A DNA stretch of 64,000 nucleotides. It comes from Echinimonas agarilytica (lineage in GTDB: Bacteria > Pseudomonadota > Gammaproteobacteria > Enterobacterales > Neiellaceae). The DNA lies in contig NZ_JAMQGP010000001.1 in the NCBI RefSeq assembly GCF_023703465.1, positions 186,001 through 250,000 of the forward strand. The letters are read 5' to 3'. Of this stretch, positions 1 through 9,717 are shown in pieces. Position 1 is the first letter of the stretch; every line of letters starts with the position of its first letter. The notes below the pieces were generated by a model, which was not told where the DNA came from, did not search any database, and saw nothing but the letters and a program-made list of their open reading frames with translations. The position numbers were made by a program, and so were the translations under genes.

Positions 1-1
1 A

Positions 2-1858
2 ACGACACTCGCCTTGGTCGCCGCTGGCTGCTTATTGATGGGGTGCGAAAGCACCTCACTTTCCACTCCGCTAAGAATGGTACCCAATGTCGAATTCTCA
101 CGCCAAACACTGATACTTGAGCATGGCAACGTTGGGCTCACCGAACAAGGGATAACATGGTCAGTGGGCGCACAATCGGGCGTGGTGGCAGGAGACTATC
201 ATGGCTTGGAAGCACGTCAATTGGGGGATCTTCAGCTGTTTGCCACCATCACTAATAGCGGGCATGGTTTGGCTCTTTTTGAATGGTCGGCCAATGGCCC
301 CATCGAGCGCCAACAAACAAAACTGACGACCTTGCTCGCGGATGAGCAATGCCTGTATGTGAGTGCGGCAAGTCAAAGTTTATATAGCTTTGTGCAAGAT
401 GGTCGAGGCGCAAGTCAACAATGGCTGTTGGCCTACCAAGGCAAGGTACTGCCAGAGGCAAAACTAGTCCGACAATTGCCGGTGGGTTATAACAGTAGTG
501 CTTGCGGTGCGGATGACGAACGCGGTTATGTTTACCTTGTTGAGGAAGACGTAGCGGTTTGGCGTTATCGCGCAGAGCCCGAAGCGATGCCAGAACGCGC
601 CGTGGTTGCGATGCCAGAGCCGTGGGGCAATATCGCACATGATATTGAAGCCATTCGTGTACTGCCAACGGGAGATATCTTTGCCTTGATGCCCTCCCAA
701 CTGATGCAGTTGAAACCTGAATCTGCGGATTTTAACAGTGTCACCAAAACACGAGTGTGGTCACTACCCACTCAAGCAGCAGAGCAATTCAACGTGACTG
801 TTTCGGCTCATAATGAAGTTGAGATAAGGGTCTTCGACGAGGCTGAGAATAGGACCTACTCGGGTCTCATTTCAACCCAATTTGCAAGCCTTACAGCAGT
901 ACCCGTGATGACCGAAGTGACAGCCTCATTTGATACTGCTCCGGCGAGCCAAACGGGTGATGCGATGGATGATCCTGCCATTTGGATTCACCCCACAGAT
1001 CGCAATCAATCATTGGTTTTGGGCACGCATAAAAAGCAAGGCTTATATGTTTACAACCTTCAAGGCGATACATTGCAACGACTTGAAGATGGTCGCTTGA
1101 ATAACGTTGATGTGCGTACAGTGGATTCAACTGTATTTGGTGTTCAAGGTGTGGCTGTTGCCAGCCGCCGCGATGACAACTCCGTGATTGTGTACGGTAT
1201 TGATGCCCAGCGTAAAGTGTTTCAACTACTTACGTTCGATACGCCGTTAAGCCAAATTTACGGCATTTGCATGGGCGTTGTTGATGGCGCATTCTCAGTA
1301 TTCCCGAATGATAAAGATGGCCGCGTACTGCAGTACTCGCTGTCGTATGGTGGTCATTGGAATGCTGTGTTAAAACGGACTCTGCAAGTGGCCTCTCAGC
1401 CCGAAGGATGTGTGGTGAGTGATGCTCAACAGCGATTATTCGTCGGTGAGGAAGGCACGGGTGTTTGGGAGACTGATGCTTCAGCGTCTGGCGATTCAAT
1501 GTGGCAATCTGTGGTAAAAATTGGCGATCTGCTCAAAGCAGACGTAGAGGGGATTTCCATTGCTAAGGGCACGCCTGATTTGTTAGTGATGTCGAGTCAG
1601 GGTAATGACAGTTATGTGGTGATTGAAGCGGTTGCGCCCTACCGTTACCGAGGACGTTTTCGAATTGGTTTAGATCCGCAAACCGGCATTGATGGTGCCT
1701 CAGAAACCGATGGCTTAGATGTGACCAGTATGGCCTTGAATGCAGAATTTCCCAAAGGTTTGCTGGTGGTGCAAGACGGCCGAAATTTGATGCCCGATCA
1801 ACCTCAAAATTTTAAGTTTGTCAGTTGGCAAAAAGTATTGGAAACACTAGAACCGTAA
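2..1858 (+). CDS. Beta-propeller phytase lipoprotein, 5' end outside the window
   Basis: The frame is open to the left edge and the first visible residues are the hydrophobic end of a signal peptide with a lipobox-like LLMGC, so the true start lies before base 1 and the mature protein is probably an outer-membrane or periplasmic lipoprotein. The C-terminal half, from about residue 319 of the visible frame, carries signatures of alkaline calcium-dependent beta-propeller phytases: DDPAIWIHP, GRLNNVDVR, and near the end ASETDGLDV followed by GLLVVQDGRN. These enzymes release phosphate from phytate. The N-terminal ~290 residues look like a degenerate second propeller, an arrangement known in dual-domain marine phytases. 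A strong hairpin follows the stop. Function is from family motifs; substrate is inferred. Confidence 0.88.
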   Translation, partial: TTLALVAAGCLLMGCESTSLSTPLRMVPNVEFSRQTLILEHGNVGLTEQGITWSVGAQSGVVAGDYHGLEARQLGDLQLFATITNSGHGLALFEWSANGPIERQQTKLTTLLADEQCLYVSAASQSLYSFVQDGRGASQQWLLAYQGKVLPEAKLVRQLPVGYNSSACGADDERGYVYLVEEDVAVWRYRAEPEAMPERAVVAMPEPWGNIAHDIEAIRVLPTGDIFALMPSQLMQLKPESADFNSVTKTRVWSLPTQAAEQFNVTVSAHNEVEIRVFDEAENRTYSGLISTQFASLTAVPVMTEVTASFDTAPASQTGDAMDDPAIWIHPTDRNQSLVLGTHKKQGLYVYNLQGDTLQRLEDGRLNNVDVRTVDSTVFGVQGVAVASRRDDNSVIVYGIDAQRKVFQLLTFDTPLSQIYGICMGVVDGAFSVFPNDKDGRVLQYSLSYGGHWNAVLKRTLQVASQPEGCVVSDAQQRLFVGEEGTGVWETDASASGDSMWQSVVKIGDLLKADVEGISIAKGTPDLLVMSSQGNDSYVVIEAVAPYRYRGRFRIGLDPQTGIDGASETDGLDVTSMALNAEFPKGLLVVQDGRNLMPDQPQNFKFVSWQKVLETLEP

Positions 1859-1859
1859 A

Positions 1860-1890
1860 CGAAATGGGCGGCTTAATGCCGCCCATTTCG
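1860..1890. terminator. Hairpin between convergent genes (phytase and secreted unknown)
   Basis: A perfect 13-bp stem (1860-1872 with 1878-1890) around a TTAAT loop lies directly after the phytase stop and before the stop of the opposite-strand gene. The T-tract is short on either strand, so it is probably a shared bidirectional terminator of moderate strength. Confidence 0.7.
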
Positions 1891-1910
1891 TTGCTGACGT
1901 AGATTTGGAC

Positions 1911-2681
1911 TTATAGTCGTTCGAAAATTGCATACTCGCCTGAATACACCATTTTCTCATCAACGGTATGCCACATAATGAATTTGTTGTGGTCGATGAC
2001 ATCAATAGACAAAGACTTCTGAGACCCTAAATAGAAGTCATGCTCGGCATCGACCAAGCTATGTTTACCCACATAAAAGTAAGCGCCGCAGGAAATAAAC
2101 GTGTTCGAGCCATTTTGGGTCTTAACCAGTGAGATCACTTGATCAGGGTATTTTTTCCAAAGCCCTTTGCCTTTGGCGCTAATTTTACGTTGCACTTCTG
2201 CTTCACGCGCACGCCACTCAGGTGTCTTTTCTTTGATGCTTGGATCAAATGTTTTGCTAATGGCTTTGTAAGCCTTGGGGCCAAAGATACCCATCAGCTG
2301 ACCTTGCACTTTTTTATGATTGTCGATCCGGTGGCAGTAGAAAGAGTCACCTTCCTCAGACGTATAATTTGTGTACTTTTTTCGAATCGCAGCAGTCGAT
2401 TTATCATCGGTCATGATGAATTCAATTGTGGTGTCTTCATTGTTCAAAAAGAAGTATTTGTACATATCAAAGGGCGTTTTAACATAAAGCGACTGACTGA
2501 TTTTCCACTCGCCCATAAAGTAATTCGGCTCAATGGAATCAATCTTCTGACCTTGATTCTGGCTTCTGTCGACGGCAACAGCTTCGCCCTGCTCAACGTA
2601 TAGTTCTTTGGGTATTTCGGGTAAGTAGGAGTGCGCGAAAAATGATATCGAGAGACCGAGCATCACGAGCAATCGTTTCAT
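1911..2681 (-). CDS. Secreted protein of unknown function (256 aa)
   Basis: I do not recognise the family. The longest frame begins at 2744, but the ATG at 2681 is preceded by AGAAGG at good spacing and starts a clear signal peptide (MKRLLVML..., cleavage probably near AHS), so this start is chosen. The mature part is hydrophilic, rich in Lys, Tyr and Phe, with only two Cys after the signal peptide (one in DSFYCHRID, one in FISCGAYFYVG) that could form a disulfide in the periplasm. There is no lipobox and no later membrane segment. It is convergent with the phytase gene and shares the terminator hairpin with it. No operon partner is visible. Confidence 0.7.
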   Translation of the reverse strand: MKRLLVMLGLSISFFAHSYLPEIPKELYVEQGEAVAVDRSQNQGQKIDSIEPNYFMGEWKISQSLYVKTPFDMYKYFFLNNEDTTIEFIMTDDKSTAAIRKKYTNYTSEEGDSFYCHRIDNHKKVQGQLMGIFGPKAYKAISKTFDPSIKEKTPEWRAREAEVQRKISAKGKGLWKKYPDQVISLVKTQNGSNTFISCGAYFYVGKHSLVDAEHDFYLGSQKSLSIDVIDHNKFIMWHTVDEKMVYSGEYAIFERL

Positions 2682-2844
2682 GATAAAACCTTCTGACTTT
2701 GCGGAGCAGCTTCGATCAGCTGCACATGAGTGAGAGGTCATCATTCATAGCTTAAAAAGCCTTCTCAAGCGTTATCAAATAAATGCTCAGATTATTGGGG
2801 CGCAACGCCCGCATCAGACAGCGCTGAGTGTCCTTTTCTCGGGG

Positions 2845-4377
2845 TTAAGAAGCGAGTTGTCGCATTAGGCGATCAATGGCGCGATAACCTACCGCTTCAC
2901 TGAGATGCTTTTGCGTGATGCGTGGGTGTTGTTCTATATCGGCAATGGTACGCGCCACTTTCAATATACGTTGATGTGCCCGAGCTGATAAACCGAATTG
3001 GATGACAACTTTTTGCAGGAATTGCAGTTGTTCAGTGTCTAAGCTGCATACGTGTTGAAGTTGTTGCCCGCTGAGTTGCGAATTAGGGCTTCCTTGGCGT
3101 TGTATTTGAATGGCTCTGGCAGCTTCTATTTGCTGCCGTATTTGAGCTGAATTTAGACCATCGGCTTTACCTTGATGCAGTTGCTCTGGAGGGATAGAGG
3201 GCACTTCCAAAGAAATATCAAAACGATCAAGCAGCGGTCCAGAGAGTTTATTTAAATAACGTCTGATTTCATCGGGTGTTGAACGGCATGGCACATTTGG
3301 ATTGCCCCAATTTCCACATGGGCTGGGGTTCATCGCAGCGATCAGTTGAAAACGTGCCGGGAAGTCGAGTTGTCGCGCCGCACGAGAGATTGTCACAGTG
3401 CCTGACTCAAGTGGCTGTCGCAGCATATCAAGTACCTTGCGATCAAACTCGGGCAGCTCATCTAAAAACAAAACGCCCTGATGCGCCAAACTAATTTCGC
3501 CTGGTTTTGGATGGCTGCCACCGCCGACCAAAGCAACGGCACTGCTGGAATGGTGCGGCGCTCGAAAAGGCCGTCTGCGCCACTGTTCGGCATTAAAACC
3601 CTGATGACTAATCGAGTACACCGAGGCGCTTTGCAACGCTTCCGCTTCGGTCATGCTGGGTAAAATTCCAGGTAATCGGCTTGCCAGCATCGTTTTACCG
3701 GTGCCCGGCGGGCCATAGAATAACAAGTGGTGTTGCCCCGCTGCCGCAATCATGAGTGCCCGTTTGGCCTGATGCTGGCCAATCACATCTTGCATGTCGG
3801 GTATATTGGCTGAATGGCTGTGGGCTGCGCTCTCACTCGCCTGAGCGTTCGCAAAGTCCAATTGATGTTGGCCGTTAAGCCAAGCCGTCACTGATAGTAA
3901 ATGATGAGACGTTCGACAGTTCTGTGCTTCAATCAATGCGGCCTCGGCACCATTGGCTTCGGGCAAAATGAGTAGGCGTTTTGCATTCTGAGCTGCAAGC
4001 ACAATGGGGATCACGCCTTGAACGGGCCTAAGCTCACCAGAAAGCGCGAGTTCGCCGGTAAATTCCGCTTGAGCGATCTGTTCCGACTTGCATTGGCCTG
4101 ATGCCACCAGAATGCCAATGGCAATGGGTAAGTCGAATCGTCCACCCTCTTTGGGCAAGTCGGCTGGCGCTAAATTGACGGTAATACGCTTGGCTGGGAA
4201 GTCGAATCCAGCATTGATTAACGCGCTACGTACGCGCTCTTTCGATTCTTTTACCGATGTTTCAGGCAAGCCAACAATACTAAAAGCGGGTAACCCATTA
4301 GACAAATGCACTTCAACGGAAACTAAGGGTGATTGCATGCCCACTACGGCACGACTGAGAATAACAGCAAGATCCAT
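2845..4377 (-). CDS. yifB: YifB/ComM family Mg-chelatase-like AAA+ ATPase
   Basis: A 510-residue protein with the N-terminal Lon-protease-like ChlI domain (MDLAVILSRAVVGM..., then SIVGLPETSVKESKERVRSA), an AAA+ domain with Walker A YGPPGTGKT and Walker B-type VLFLDELPEF, and the C-terminal Mg-chelatase helical domain (SARAHQRILKVARTIADIE). In Vibrio cholerae the homologue ComM is a hexameric helicase promoting branch migration during natural transformation. The longest frame starts at 4455, but the ATG at 4377 follows AGAAAGGA at good spacing and gives the usual family start. It is divergent from the ilv operon and has no obvious operon partner. Confidence 0.93.
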   Translation of the reverse strand: MDLAVILSRAVVGMQSPLVSVEVHLSNGLPAFSIVGLPETSVKESKERVRSALINAGFDFPAKRITVNLAPADLPKEGGRFDLPIAIGILVASGQCKSEQIAQAEFTGELALSGELRPVQGVIPIVLAAQNAKRLLILPEANGAEAALIEAQNCRTSHHLLSVTAWLNGQHQLDFANAQASESAAHSHSANIPDMQDVIGQHQAKRALMIAAAGQHHLLFYGPPGTGKTMLASRLPGILPSMTEAEALQSASVYSISHQGFNAEQWRRRPFRAPHHSSSAVALVGGGSHPKPGEISLAHQGVLFLDELPEFDRKVLDMLRQPLESGTVTISRAARQLDFPARFQLIAAMNPSPCGNWGNPNVPCRSTPDEIRRYLNKLSGPLLDRFDISLEVPSIPPEQLHQGKADGLNSAQIRQQIEAARAIQIQRQGSPNSQLSGQQLQHVCSLDTEQLQFLQKVVIQFGLSARAHQRILKVARTIADIEQHPRITQKHLSEAVGYRAIDRLMRQLAS

Positions 4378-4680
4378 GTTACAGATTCCTTTCTGACATG
4401 AAGAGATTTGGACTGCAGGTGGTTTTCTTCCTGAATACCATTTTAAAACCTGCACTTAGAAGCGTAGCTCAGACTTAAACATTCGTTGAATTAAATATTT
4501 TTTAACAAATATTATGATTTCTTTCATTGAGAGCGGAAATAAAGCCCACAAAAGGTTTGCGCAAAACGCAAGCCTGTGTTTGAATTACAGGCACTGAGTG
4601 TTGTAAATTTGCCATTACAGTTGGCGTTGCAACAATATCTCTCACTAAATTCCGTTATAAACAGAAGAAGAATTGCTGAA
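4378..4680. other. Intergenic region between yifB and the ilv leader
   Basis: About 300 bases with no convincing gene. It should hold the divergent promoters of yifB and the ilv operon. A hairpin with an 8-bp stem including one G-T pair (4554-4561 with 4567-4574) is visible. A TATAAA hexamer at 4656-4661 lies 20 bases before the leader start, but no good -35 box stands at the right distance, so the ilv promoter is not assigned. Confidence 0.5.
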
Positions 4681-4758
4681 ATGATTCGTAACGTCGTATC
4701 CCTAGTGCTGATTCGCATTGTCGTGGTGGTGATTACCAGCGCGCGGGGTATGTCTTAG
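4681..4758 (+). CDS. ilvL: ilv operon leader peptide (25 aa)
   Basis: The reading frame encodes MIRNVVSLVLIRIVVVVITS followed by ARGMS and a stop. Thirteen of 25 residues are Val, Ile or Leu, including a run IRIVVVVI, and it sits directly upstream of an attenuator hairpin and ilvG. This is the architecture of the enterobacterial ilvL leader: slow translation at Val/Ile/Leu codons, when those charged tRNAs are scarce, favours an antiterminator RNA fold. AGAAGAAG lies just upstream as a weak ribosome binding site. The sequence differs from E. coli IlvL but has the same composition and place. The function is inferred from this arrangement. Confidence 0.9.
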   Translation: MIRNVVSLVLIRIVVVVITSARGMS

Positions 4759-4793
4759 CTTACGAAAAGCAACCGAATGACAAACCCCCGCGC
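4741..4793 (+). promoter_or_regulatory. Antiterminator pairing of the ilv attenuator
   Basis: GCGCGGGG at 4741-4748, inside the last codons of the leader peptide, is perfectly complementary to CCCCGCGC at 4786-4793. The second element overlaps the 5' arm of the terminator (4782-4790), so the two folds exclude each other. A ribosome stalled on the Val/Ile codons just upstream would leave 4741-4748 free to pair and would prevent termination. Confidence 0.75.
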
Positions 4794-4814
4794 CGAAAGG
4801 TCCGGGGGTTTTTC
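4782..4814 (+). terminator. ilv attenuator terminator
   Basis: A perfect 9-bp stem, AAACCCCCG (4782-4790) with CGGGGGTTT (4803-4811), has a 12-base loop and is followed by a T-rich tract. It lies between the leader peptide stop and ilvG, where an intrinsic attenuator is expected. Confidence 0.88.
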
Positions 4815-4861
4815 TTTGCTCGGACTTTAACCGTGCGGGGCAAGAACAAAGGATAGGTAAA

Positions 4862-6520
4862 ATGACAGGCGCAGATTTAGTGGTACAAACGCTCTCTCGA
4901 ATGGGAGTGGAAACCATCTTCGGATATCCCGGTGGCGCTATCATGCCGGTGTACGATGCAATCCATCGAGGTGATGTAGAACATATTCTATGTCGCAATG
5001 AACAAGGTGCTGCTTTGGCTGCCGTAGGTTTTGCACGCGCTTGCAATGATGTCGGTGTATGTTTGGCCACATCTGGCCCCGGAGCGACCAATCTGATTAC
5101 AGGCTTGGCAGACGCCATGCTTGATTCTGTGCCTGTTGTTGCAATTACTGGCCAAGTGGCGCGCCCACTAATGGGCACCGATGCGTTTCAAGAAGTCGAT
5201 ATTTTAGGTTTGTCATTAGCCGTGACTAAGCACTCCTTTCTGGTAGAAGATGCCGGCGAGCTGCAATCGATTCTCGAAGAGGCATTCGAGCTTGCGCGCA
5301 GTGGACGCCCCGGACCAGTGCTGGTGGATATACCGAAAGATATTCAAATAGCCGCGTTGTTACCCGGCCCTTTATCTGAACTGTCTGAGCCTACCGACAA
5401 AATTGATGCGTCATCTATTGCTGCTGCGGCAGAGATGATTCAAACGGCGAAAAAGCCGATCTTGTATATCGGCGGCGGTGTAGGCATGGGCGGTGCGGTT
5501 GACTCACTGAGAGCACTGGCCGAGCATTCTGGCATTCCAAGTGTCACCACGCTCAAAGGCATTGGTGCAATTGAAGATGAATGGCAATACCACCTGGGCA
5601 TGCTGGGCATGCATGGCACCAAAGCTGCCAATTTAATGGTGCAAGAAAGTGATTTATTGATTGTGGCGGGCGCTCGATTTGATGATCGAGTTACGGGCAA
5701 ATTGGATGAGTTTGCACCTCACGCAAGCGTGGTTCATTTTGACATCGACCCCTGTGAGTTAGGTAAACTACGCCACGCTCATGTTGGTTTGCTGGGAGAT
5801 TTGGACGACGGTTTACAGCGTCTTTGCGCACAGCTCAATACCCCGCCCGATATTGCTCCGTGGCAGCAGCGTTGTGTTGAACACAAAGCCACTCATGCTT
5901 GGCGTTACGACAAACCCGGTGAAAGCATTTTTGCCCCGAAGCTGCTCCATCAATTATCTCAAGTATTACCGCATGATTCGGTGGTGGCGTGTGATGTTGG
6001 GCAGCATCAAATGTGGGTGGCGCAGCACATGTCGTTTGCTCAACCTAACGACCATTTAAGCTCCGGTGGCCTCGGTACTATGGGGTTCGGTTTGCCTGCA
6101 GCAATTGGTGCGCAATATTCTCGAAAAGACGCCGTGGTGGTGAATGTGACCGGCGATGGCTCGTTTATGATGAACGTACAAGAGCTTGGCACCATCCGCC
6201 GGTATGGTCTTCCGGTAAAAATATTGCTGCTCGATAACGAGCGACTCGGCATGGTGCGTCAGTGGCAAGAACTGTTTTTTGATGGACGCTACAGCGAGAC
6301 TATTTTGTCCGACAACCCGGATTTTGTGGCGCTGGCAAATGCCTTTGGTATCACCTCTAGAACCATTACCCGAGATGATGAAATTCAACAAGGTATCAAC
6401 GATTTAGTAAATAGCGAGGGAAGCTATTTATTGCATGTAAGAATTGATGCTGAAGAGAATGTTTGGCCGCTTGTTCCCCCAGGTGCTGCAAACCAACAGA
6501 TGATGGAGACAGCTGAATGA
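4862..6520 (+). CDS. ilvG: Acetolactate synthase large (catalytic) subunit, isozyme II type
   Basis: A 552-residue enzyme (E. coli IlvG has 548) that condenses two pyruvates, or pyruvate and 2-oxobutyrate, in the first shared step of valine, leucine and isoleucine synthesis. Visible features are the N-terminal TPP-binding region with the catalytic Glu in [13 protein letters not shown], the central FAD-type domain ([14 protein letters not shown]), and the C-terminal TPP-binding motif [14 protein letters not shown]. The ATG at 4862 follows AAAGGAT at normal spacing. The frame is intact, unlike the frameshifted ilvG of E. coli K-12. Its stop overlaps the start of ilvM as ATGA, pointing to translational coupling. 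Expression should depend on the upstream attenuator. Confidence 0.97.
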   Translation: MTGADLVVQTLSRMGVETIFGYPGGAIMPVYDAIHRGDVEHILCRNEQGAALAAVGFARACNDVGVCLATSGPGATNLITGLADAMLDSVPVVAITGQVARPLMGTDAFQEVDILGLSLAVTKHSFLVEDAGELQSILEEAFELARSGRPGPVLVDIPKDIQIAALLPGPLSELSEPTDKIDASSIAAAAEMIQTAKKPILYIGGGVGMGGAVDSLRALAEHSGIPSVTTLKGIGAIEDEWQYHLGMLGMHGTKAANLMVQESDLLIVAGARFDDRVTGKLDEFAPHASVVHFDIDPCELGKLRHAHVGLLGDLDDGLQRLCAQLNTPPDIAPWQQRCVEHKATHAWRYDKPGESIFAPKLLHQLSQVLPHDSVVACDVGQHQMWVAQHMSFAQPNDHLSSGGLGTMGFGLPAAIGAQYSRKDAVVVNVTGDGSFMMNVQELGTIRRYGLPVKILLLDNERLGMVRQWQELFFDGRYSETILSDNPDFVALANAFGITSRTITRDDEIQQGINDLVNSEGSYLLHVRIDAEENVWPLVPPGAANQQMMETAE

Positions 6521-6798
6521 ATATAGGTTCAAATGAGCACACATTAAGTATTGAAGCTCACGATCGACCTGCAACCATTGAACGTTTATTACGCGTAATT
6601 CGCCATAGAGGCTATCGGTTGTGTAAAATGTCGGTCGAATCGAGTCAGGAAGACGAAAGAATCGCTGTATCCGTCACTGTAAACTGTGAGAAATCAGTGA
6701 ATTTCCTGCAACAACAATTAGCAAAATTAGTCGATGTATCCTCTGTTGAAGTTGCATCGATCAATGAAGAAACGAATCAACTGCGCATTAGCGCTTAA
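6517..6798 (+). CDS. ilvM: Acetolactate synthase small (regulatory) subunit, IlvM type
   Basis: A 93-residue single ACT-domain protein starting [28 protein letters not shown], matching the short IlvM class (E. coli 87 aa) and not the longer IlvH/IlvN classes. It binds the catalytic subunit and is needed for full activity. It starts within the last codon of ilvG (ATGA overlap) and is followed 16 bases later by ilvE, with AGGAAG before that gene, so the three are one transcript. The short form usually gives valine-resistant isozyme II; that property is inferred from the class. Confidence 0.93.
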   Translation: MNIGSNEHTLSIEAHDRPATIERLLRVIRHRGYRLCKMSVESSQEDERIAVSVTVNCEKSVNFLQQQLAKLVDVSSVEVASINEETNQLRISA

Positions 6799-6814
6799 TT
6801 AGGAAGTTGTAATT

Positions 6815-7735
6815 ATGGCTGCGAAAGCTGAATTTATCTGGTTTAACGGCGAAATCATGCCGTGGGAAAATGCCACTGTTCATGTACTGAGTCACGCAAT
6901 TCATTATGGCTCTTCAGTGTTTGAAGGTGTTCGTGCCTACAACACGCCAAAAGGCCCTGCGATCTTCCGTCATCAGGAGCACACCAAGCGTTTGTTTGAT
7001 TCTGCGAAAATTTATCGCATCAACATCGCCCACTCTGCCGATGAAATCATGGAAGCAACGCGTGAGTTGATTCGCCAGAATAAATTGGAAAATGCTTACA
7101 TTCGCCCAGCAGCATTTCTTGGCGATATCGGTTTAGGCTTACGCGCCAACCCTGATGCGAAGTCAGACGTTGTCATTGCAGCCTTTGAGTGGGGCAGCTA
7201 TTTGGGTGAAGGTAGCTTGGAAGCTGGCGTTGATGTAGGTGTTTCAAGCTGGAACCGTTTGGCCCCAAACACCATGCCTACAGGTGCAAAAGCCGGTGGT
7301 AACTACTTGTCATCACAATTAATCGCGGGCGAAGCCGGGCGTCATGGCTATGCCGAAGGGATTGCGTTAGACATTCATGGTCAGATCTCTGAAGGGTCTG
7401 GTGAAAACATTTTTGTGGTCCGCAACAACGTCTTGTACACACCACCCACCACAGCAGGTATTTTACCAGGCATCACGCGTTCAACGCTGATTACCCTTGC
7501 AAAAGAGCTGGGCTACGAAGTGCGTGAAGAGTCATTAGCGCGCGAAGCTCTCTACCTTGCTGACGAAATTTTCATGTGCGGCACAGCGGCTGAAGTCGTT
7601 CCTGTACGCAGTGTTGACGGCATTCAAGTGGGTGAAGGCAAACGTGGCCCAATCACCGAGAAAGTACAAACGATGTACTTTGGCTTGTTTAACGGTACAA
7701 CAGAAGACAAATGGGGTTGGTTGGATTACGTATAA
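6815..7735 (+). CDS. ilvE: Branched-chain-amino-acid aminotransferase
   Basis: A 306-residue class IV PLP-dependent aminotransferase (E. coli 309) that makes the last step of Ile, Val and Leu synthesis from the 2-oxo acids. Diagnostic stretches are [13 protein letters not shown], the PLP-lysine region [14 protein letters not shown], and the C-terminal [14 protein letters not shown]. The start follows AGGAAG. It lies between ilvM and ilvD with a short gap, as in the E. coli operon. Confidence 0.97.
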   Translation: MAAKAEFIWFNGEIMPWENATVHVLSHAIHYGSSVFEGVRAYNTPKGPAIFRHQEHTKRLFDSAKIYRINIAHSADEIMEATRELIRQNKLENAYIRPAAFLGDIGLGLRANPDAKSDVVIAAFEWGSYLGEGSLEAGVDVGVSSWNRLAPNTMPTGAKAGGNYLSSQLIAGEAGRHGYAEGIALDIHGQISEGSGENIFVVRNNVLYTPPTTAGILPGITRSTLITLAKELGYEVREESLAREALYLADEIFMCGTAAEVVPVRSVDGIQVGEGKRGPITEKVQTMYFGLFNGTTEDKWGWLDYV

Positions 7736-7773
7736 ATCCGCCCCTTGATACGATTACAGATTTGGAGATAAGT

Positions 7774-9618
7774 ATGCCTAGACCATTGCGTTCGGCTACG
7801 ACAACTGAAGGCCGCAATATGGCTGGAGCACGTGCATTGTGGCGTGCTACGGGTACAAAAGAAGGTGATTTCGGTAAACCGATTATTGCTGTTGTGAATT
7901 CATTTACTCAGTTTGTACCGGGTCATGTTCACTTAAAAGACATGGGTCAACTGGTTGCGGGTGCAATCGAAGAAGCGGGCGGTGTTGCAAAAGAATTCAA
8001 TACCATCGCCGTTGATGATGGCATCGCAATGGGTCATGGCGGCATGCTTTACTCGCTCCCATCTCGTGATCTGATTGCCGACTCGGTGGAATACATGGTG
8101 AATGCTCACTGTGCTGACGCCATGGTCTGCATTTCAAACTGTGACAAAATCACTCCGGGTATGTTGATGGCTGCAATGCGCATCAATATTCCAGTGATTT
8201 TTGTATCCGGTGGCCCAATGGAAGCGGGTAAAACCAAGCTTTCAGATCAAATCATTAAGCTCGACTTAGTTGATGCAATGGTGCAAGCGGCAGACCCAAC
8301 AATTTCTGACGAGCAGTCAGAGCAAGTTGAGCGCAGCGCGTGCCCAACTTGTGGCTCGTGTTCGGGTATGTTCACGGCTAACTCCATGAACTGTTTGACC
8401 GAAGCTTTAGGCTTATCTCAACCGGGCAATGGCTCTATGTTAGCCACGCATGCCGACCGCGAACAATTGTTCCTCACTGCCGGTGAGCGTATTGTTGATT
8501 TGGCCAATCGTTATTACTTCAAAGATGACGAGTCTGTATTGCCGCGCGCGATTGCATCTCGCCAAGCCTTTGAAAACGCGATGGCGTTAGACATTGCGAT
8601 GGGCGGTTCGAGTAATACGGTATTGCACTTGTTAGCCGCAGCAGTTGAAGCCGGTGTTGATTTCAACATGGACGACATCAACGGTATGAGCCTGAAAGTG
8701 CCACAACTTTGTAAAGTTGCGCCATCAACGCCGAAATACCACATGGAAGATGTTCACCGTGCTGGTGGTGTGATGGGGATTCTGGGCGAACTGAATCGAG
8801 CCGGACTGCTCCATGCTGATTGCCCGAATGTACTCGGCGAAACCATGGCCGAGACGTTGGCGAAGTGGGATATCACAGTCACCGAAGATCAAGCGGTGAA
8901 AGATTTCTTCCGTGCGGGGCCTGCAGGCATTCGTACCACCAAAGCATTTAGCCAAGATTGCCGTTGGGACACGCTTGATGATGACCGTGCTGAAGGCTGC
9001 ATCCGTTCGATTGAGAACGCCTTCTCACTCGAAGGTGGATTGGCGGTCCTGTCGGGTAACTTAGCTGAAAACGGCAGTATCGTGAAAACAGCAGGCGTTG
9101 ATGAAGAGAACTTACTACATACCGGCCCAGCACGTGTGTATGAGTCTCAAGACGATGCCGTGGCTGGAATCTTAAACGGTGAAGTGCAAGCTGGTGAGGT
9201 GGTTGTGATCCGTTATGAAGGTCCTAAAGGTGGTCCGGGGATGCAAGAAATGTTGTACCCAACCAGCTACCTGAAATCTATGGGACTTGGCAAGAAGTGC
9301 GCACTCGTCACTGACGGTCGTTTCTCGGGCGGCACCTCTGGCCTTTCTATTGGCCATGTTAGCCCTGAAGCTGCAGCCGGAGGTACCATTGCATTGGTGC
9401 AAACCGGAGATGAAATCGCCATCGACATCCCTAGCCGTAGCATGAAGCTCAACATCAGTGATGATGAGCTAAAGGCGCGCCGTGAAGCGATGGAAGCGAG
9501 CGCAACACCGTGGCAACCGGTCAATCGTGAACGTGAAGTTTCGTTCGCGCTGAAGGCTTATGCCATGCTCGCCACAAGCGCCGATAAAGGTGCTGTGCGC
9601 GACACTAGCAAGTTATAA
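7774..9618 (+). CDS. ilvD: Dihydroxy-acid dehydratase
   Basis: A 614-residue enzyme (E. coli 616) that dehydrates 2,3-dihydroxy-acids to 2-oxo acids. The Fe-S cluster cysteines are visible in [12 protein letters not shown] and in [39 protein letters not shown]-like residues occur near the C terminus. The frame is open from 7711, overlapping ilvE, but the ATG at 7774 ([18 protein letters not shown]) follows TTGGAGA at good spacing and matches the family start. A strong terminator follows, separating it from ilvA. Confidence 0.97.
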   Translation: MPRPLRSATTTEGRNMAGARALWRATGTKEGDFGKPIIAVVNSFTQFVPGHVHLKDMGQLVAGAIEEAGGVAKEFNTIAVDDGIAMGHGGMLYSLPSRDLIADSVEYMVNAHCADAMVCISNCDKITPGMLMAAMRINIPVIFVSGGPMEAGKTKLSDQIIKLDLVDAMVQAADPTISDEQSEQVERSACPTCGSCSGMFTANSMNCLTEALGLSQPGNGSMLATHADREQLFLTAGERIVDLANRYYFKDDESVLPRAIASRQAFENAMALDIAMGGSSNTVLHLLAAAVEAGVDFNMDDINGMSLKVPQLCKVAPSTPKYHMEDVHRAGGVMGILGELNRAGLLHADCPNVLGETMAETLAKWDITVTEDQAVKDFFRAGPAGIRTTKAFSQDCRWDTLDDDRAEGCIRSIENAFSLEGGLAVLSGNLAENGSIVKTAGVDEENLLHTGPARVYESQDDAVAGILNGEVQAGEVVVIRYEGPKGGPGMQEMLYPTSYLKSMGLGKKCALVTDGRFSGGTSGLSIGHVSPEAAAGGTIALVQTGDEIAIDIPSRSMKLNISDDELKARREAMEASATPWQPVNREREVSFALKAYAMLATSADKGAVRDTSKL

Positions 9619-9629
9619 GACATACCGGT

Positions 9630-9658
9630 AAAAAGGGTCGCTTATTGCGGCCCTTTTT
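9630..9658 (+). terminator. Terminator after ilvD
   Basis: A 12-bp stem (9630-9641 with 9647-9658), with one G-T pair and a TTATT loop, ends in five T. It lies between ilvD and ilvA, so part of the transcription of the ilv operon probably ends before ilvA. Confidence 0.85.
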
Positions 9659-9679
9659 ACTCATTCATGTAATTAATGA

Positions 9680-9700
9680 AGCATGCAACTAATGCATGCT
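9680..9700. promoter_or_regulatory. Perfect inverted repeat just upstream of ilvA
   Basis: AGCATGCA (9680-9687) and TGCATGCT (9693-9700) flank a 5-base spacer, 17 bases before the ilvA start and after the ilvD terminator. It could be an operator for a dimeric regulator or an RNA hairpin near the ribosome binding site. The function is unknown. Confidence 0.45.
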
Positions 9701-9717
9701 CGTGAAGAGAGAACCGA

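Noticed and set aside
252-700. Minus-strand frames within the phytase gene
   Set aside because: They are antisense to a strongly supported gene, without ribosome sites or recognisable protein content.
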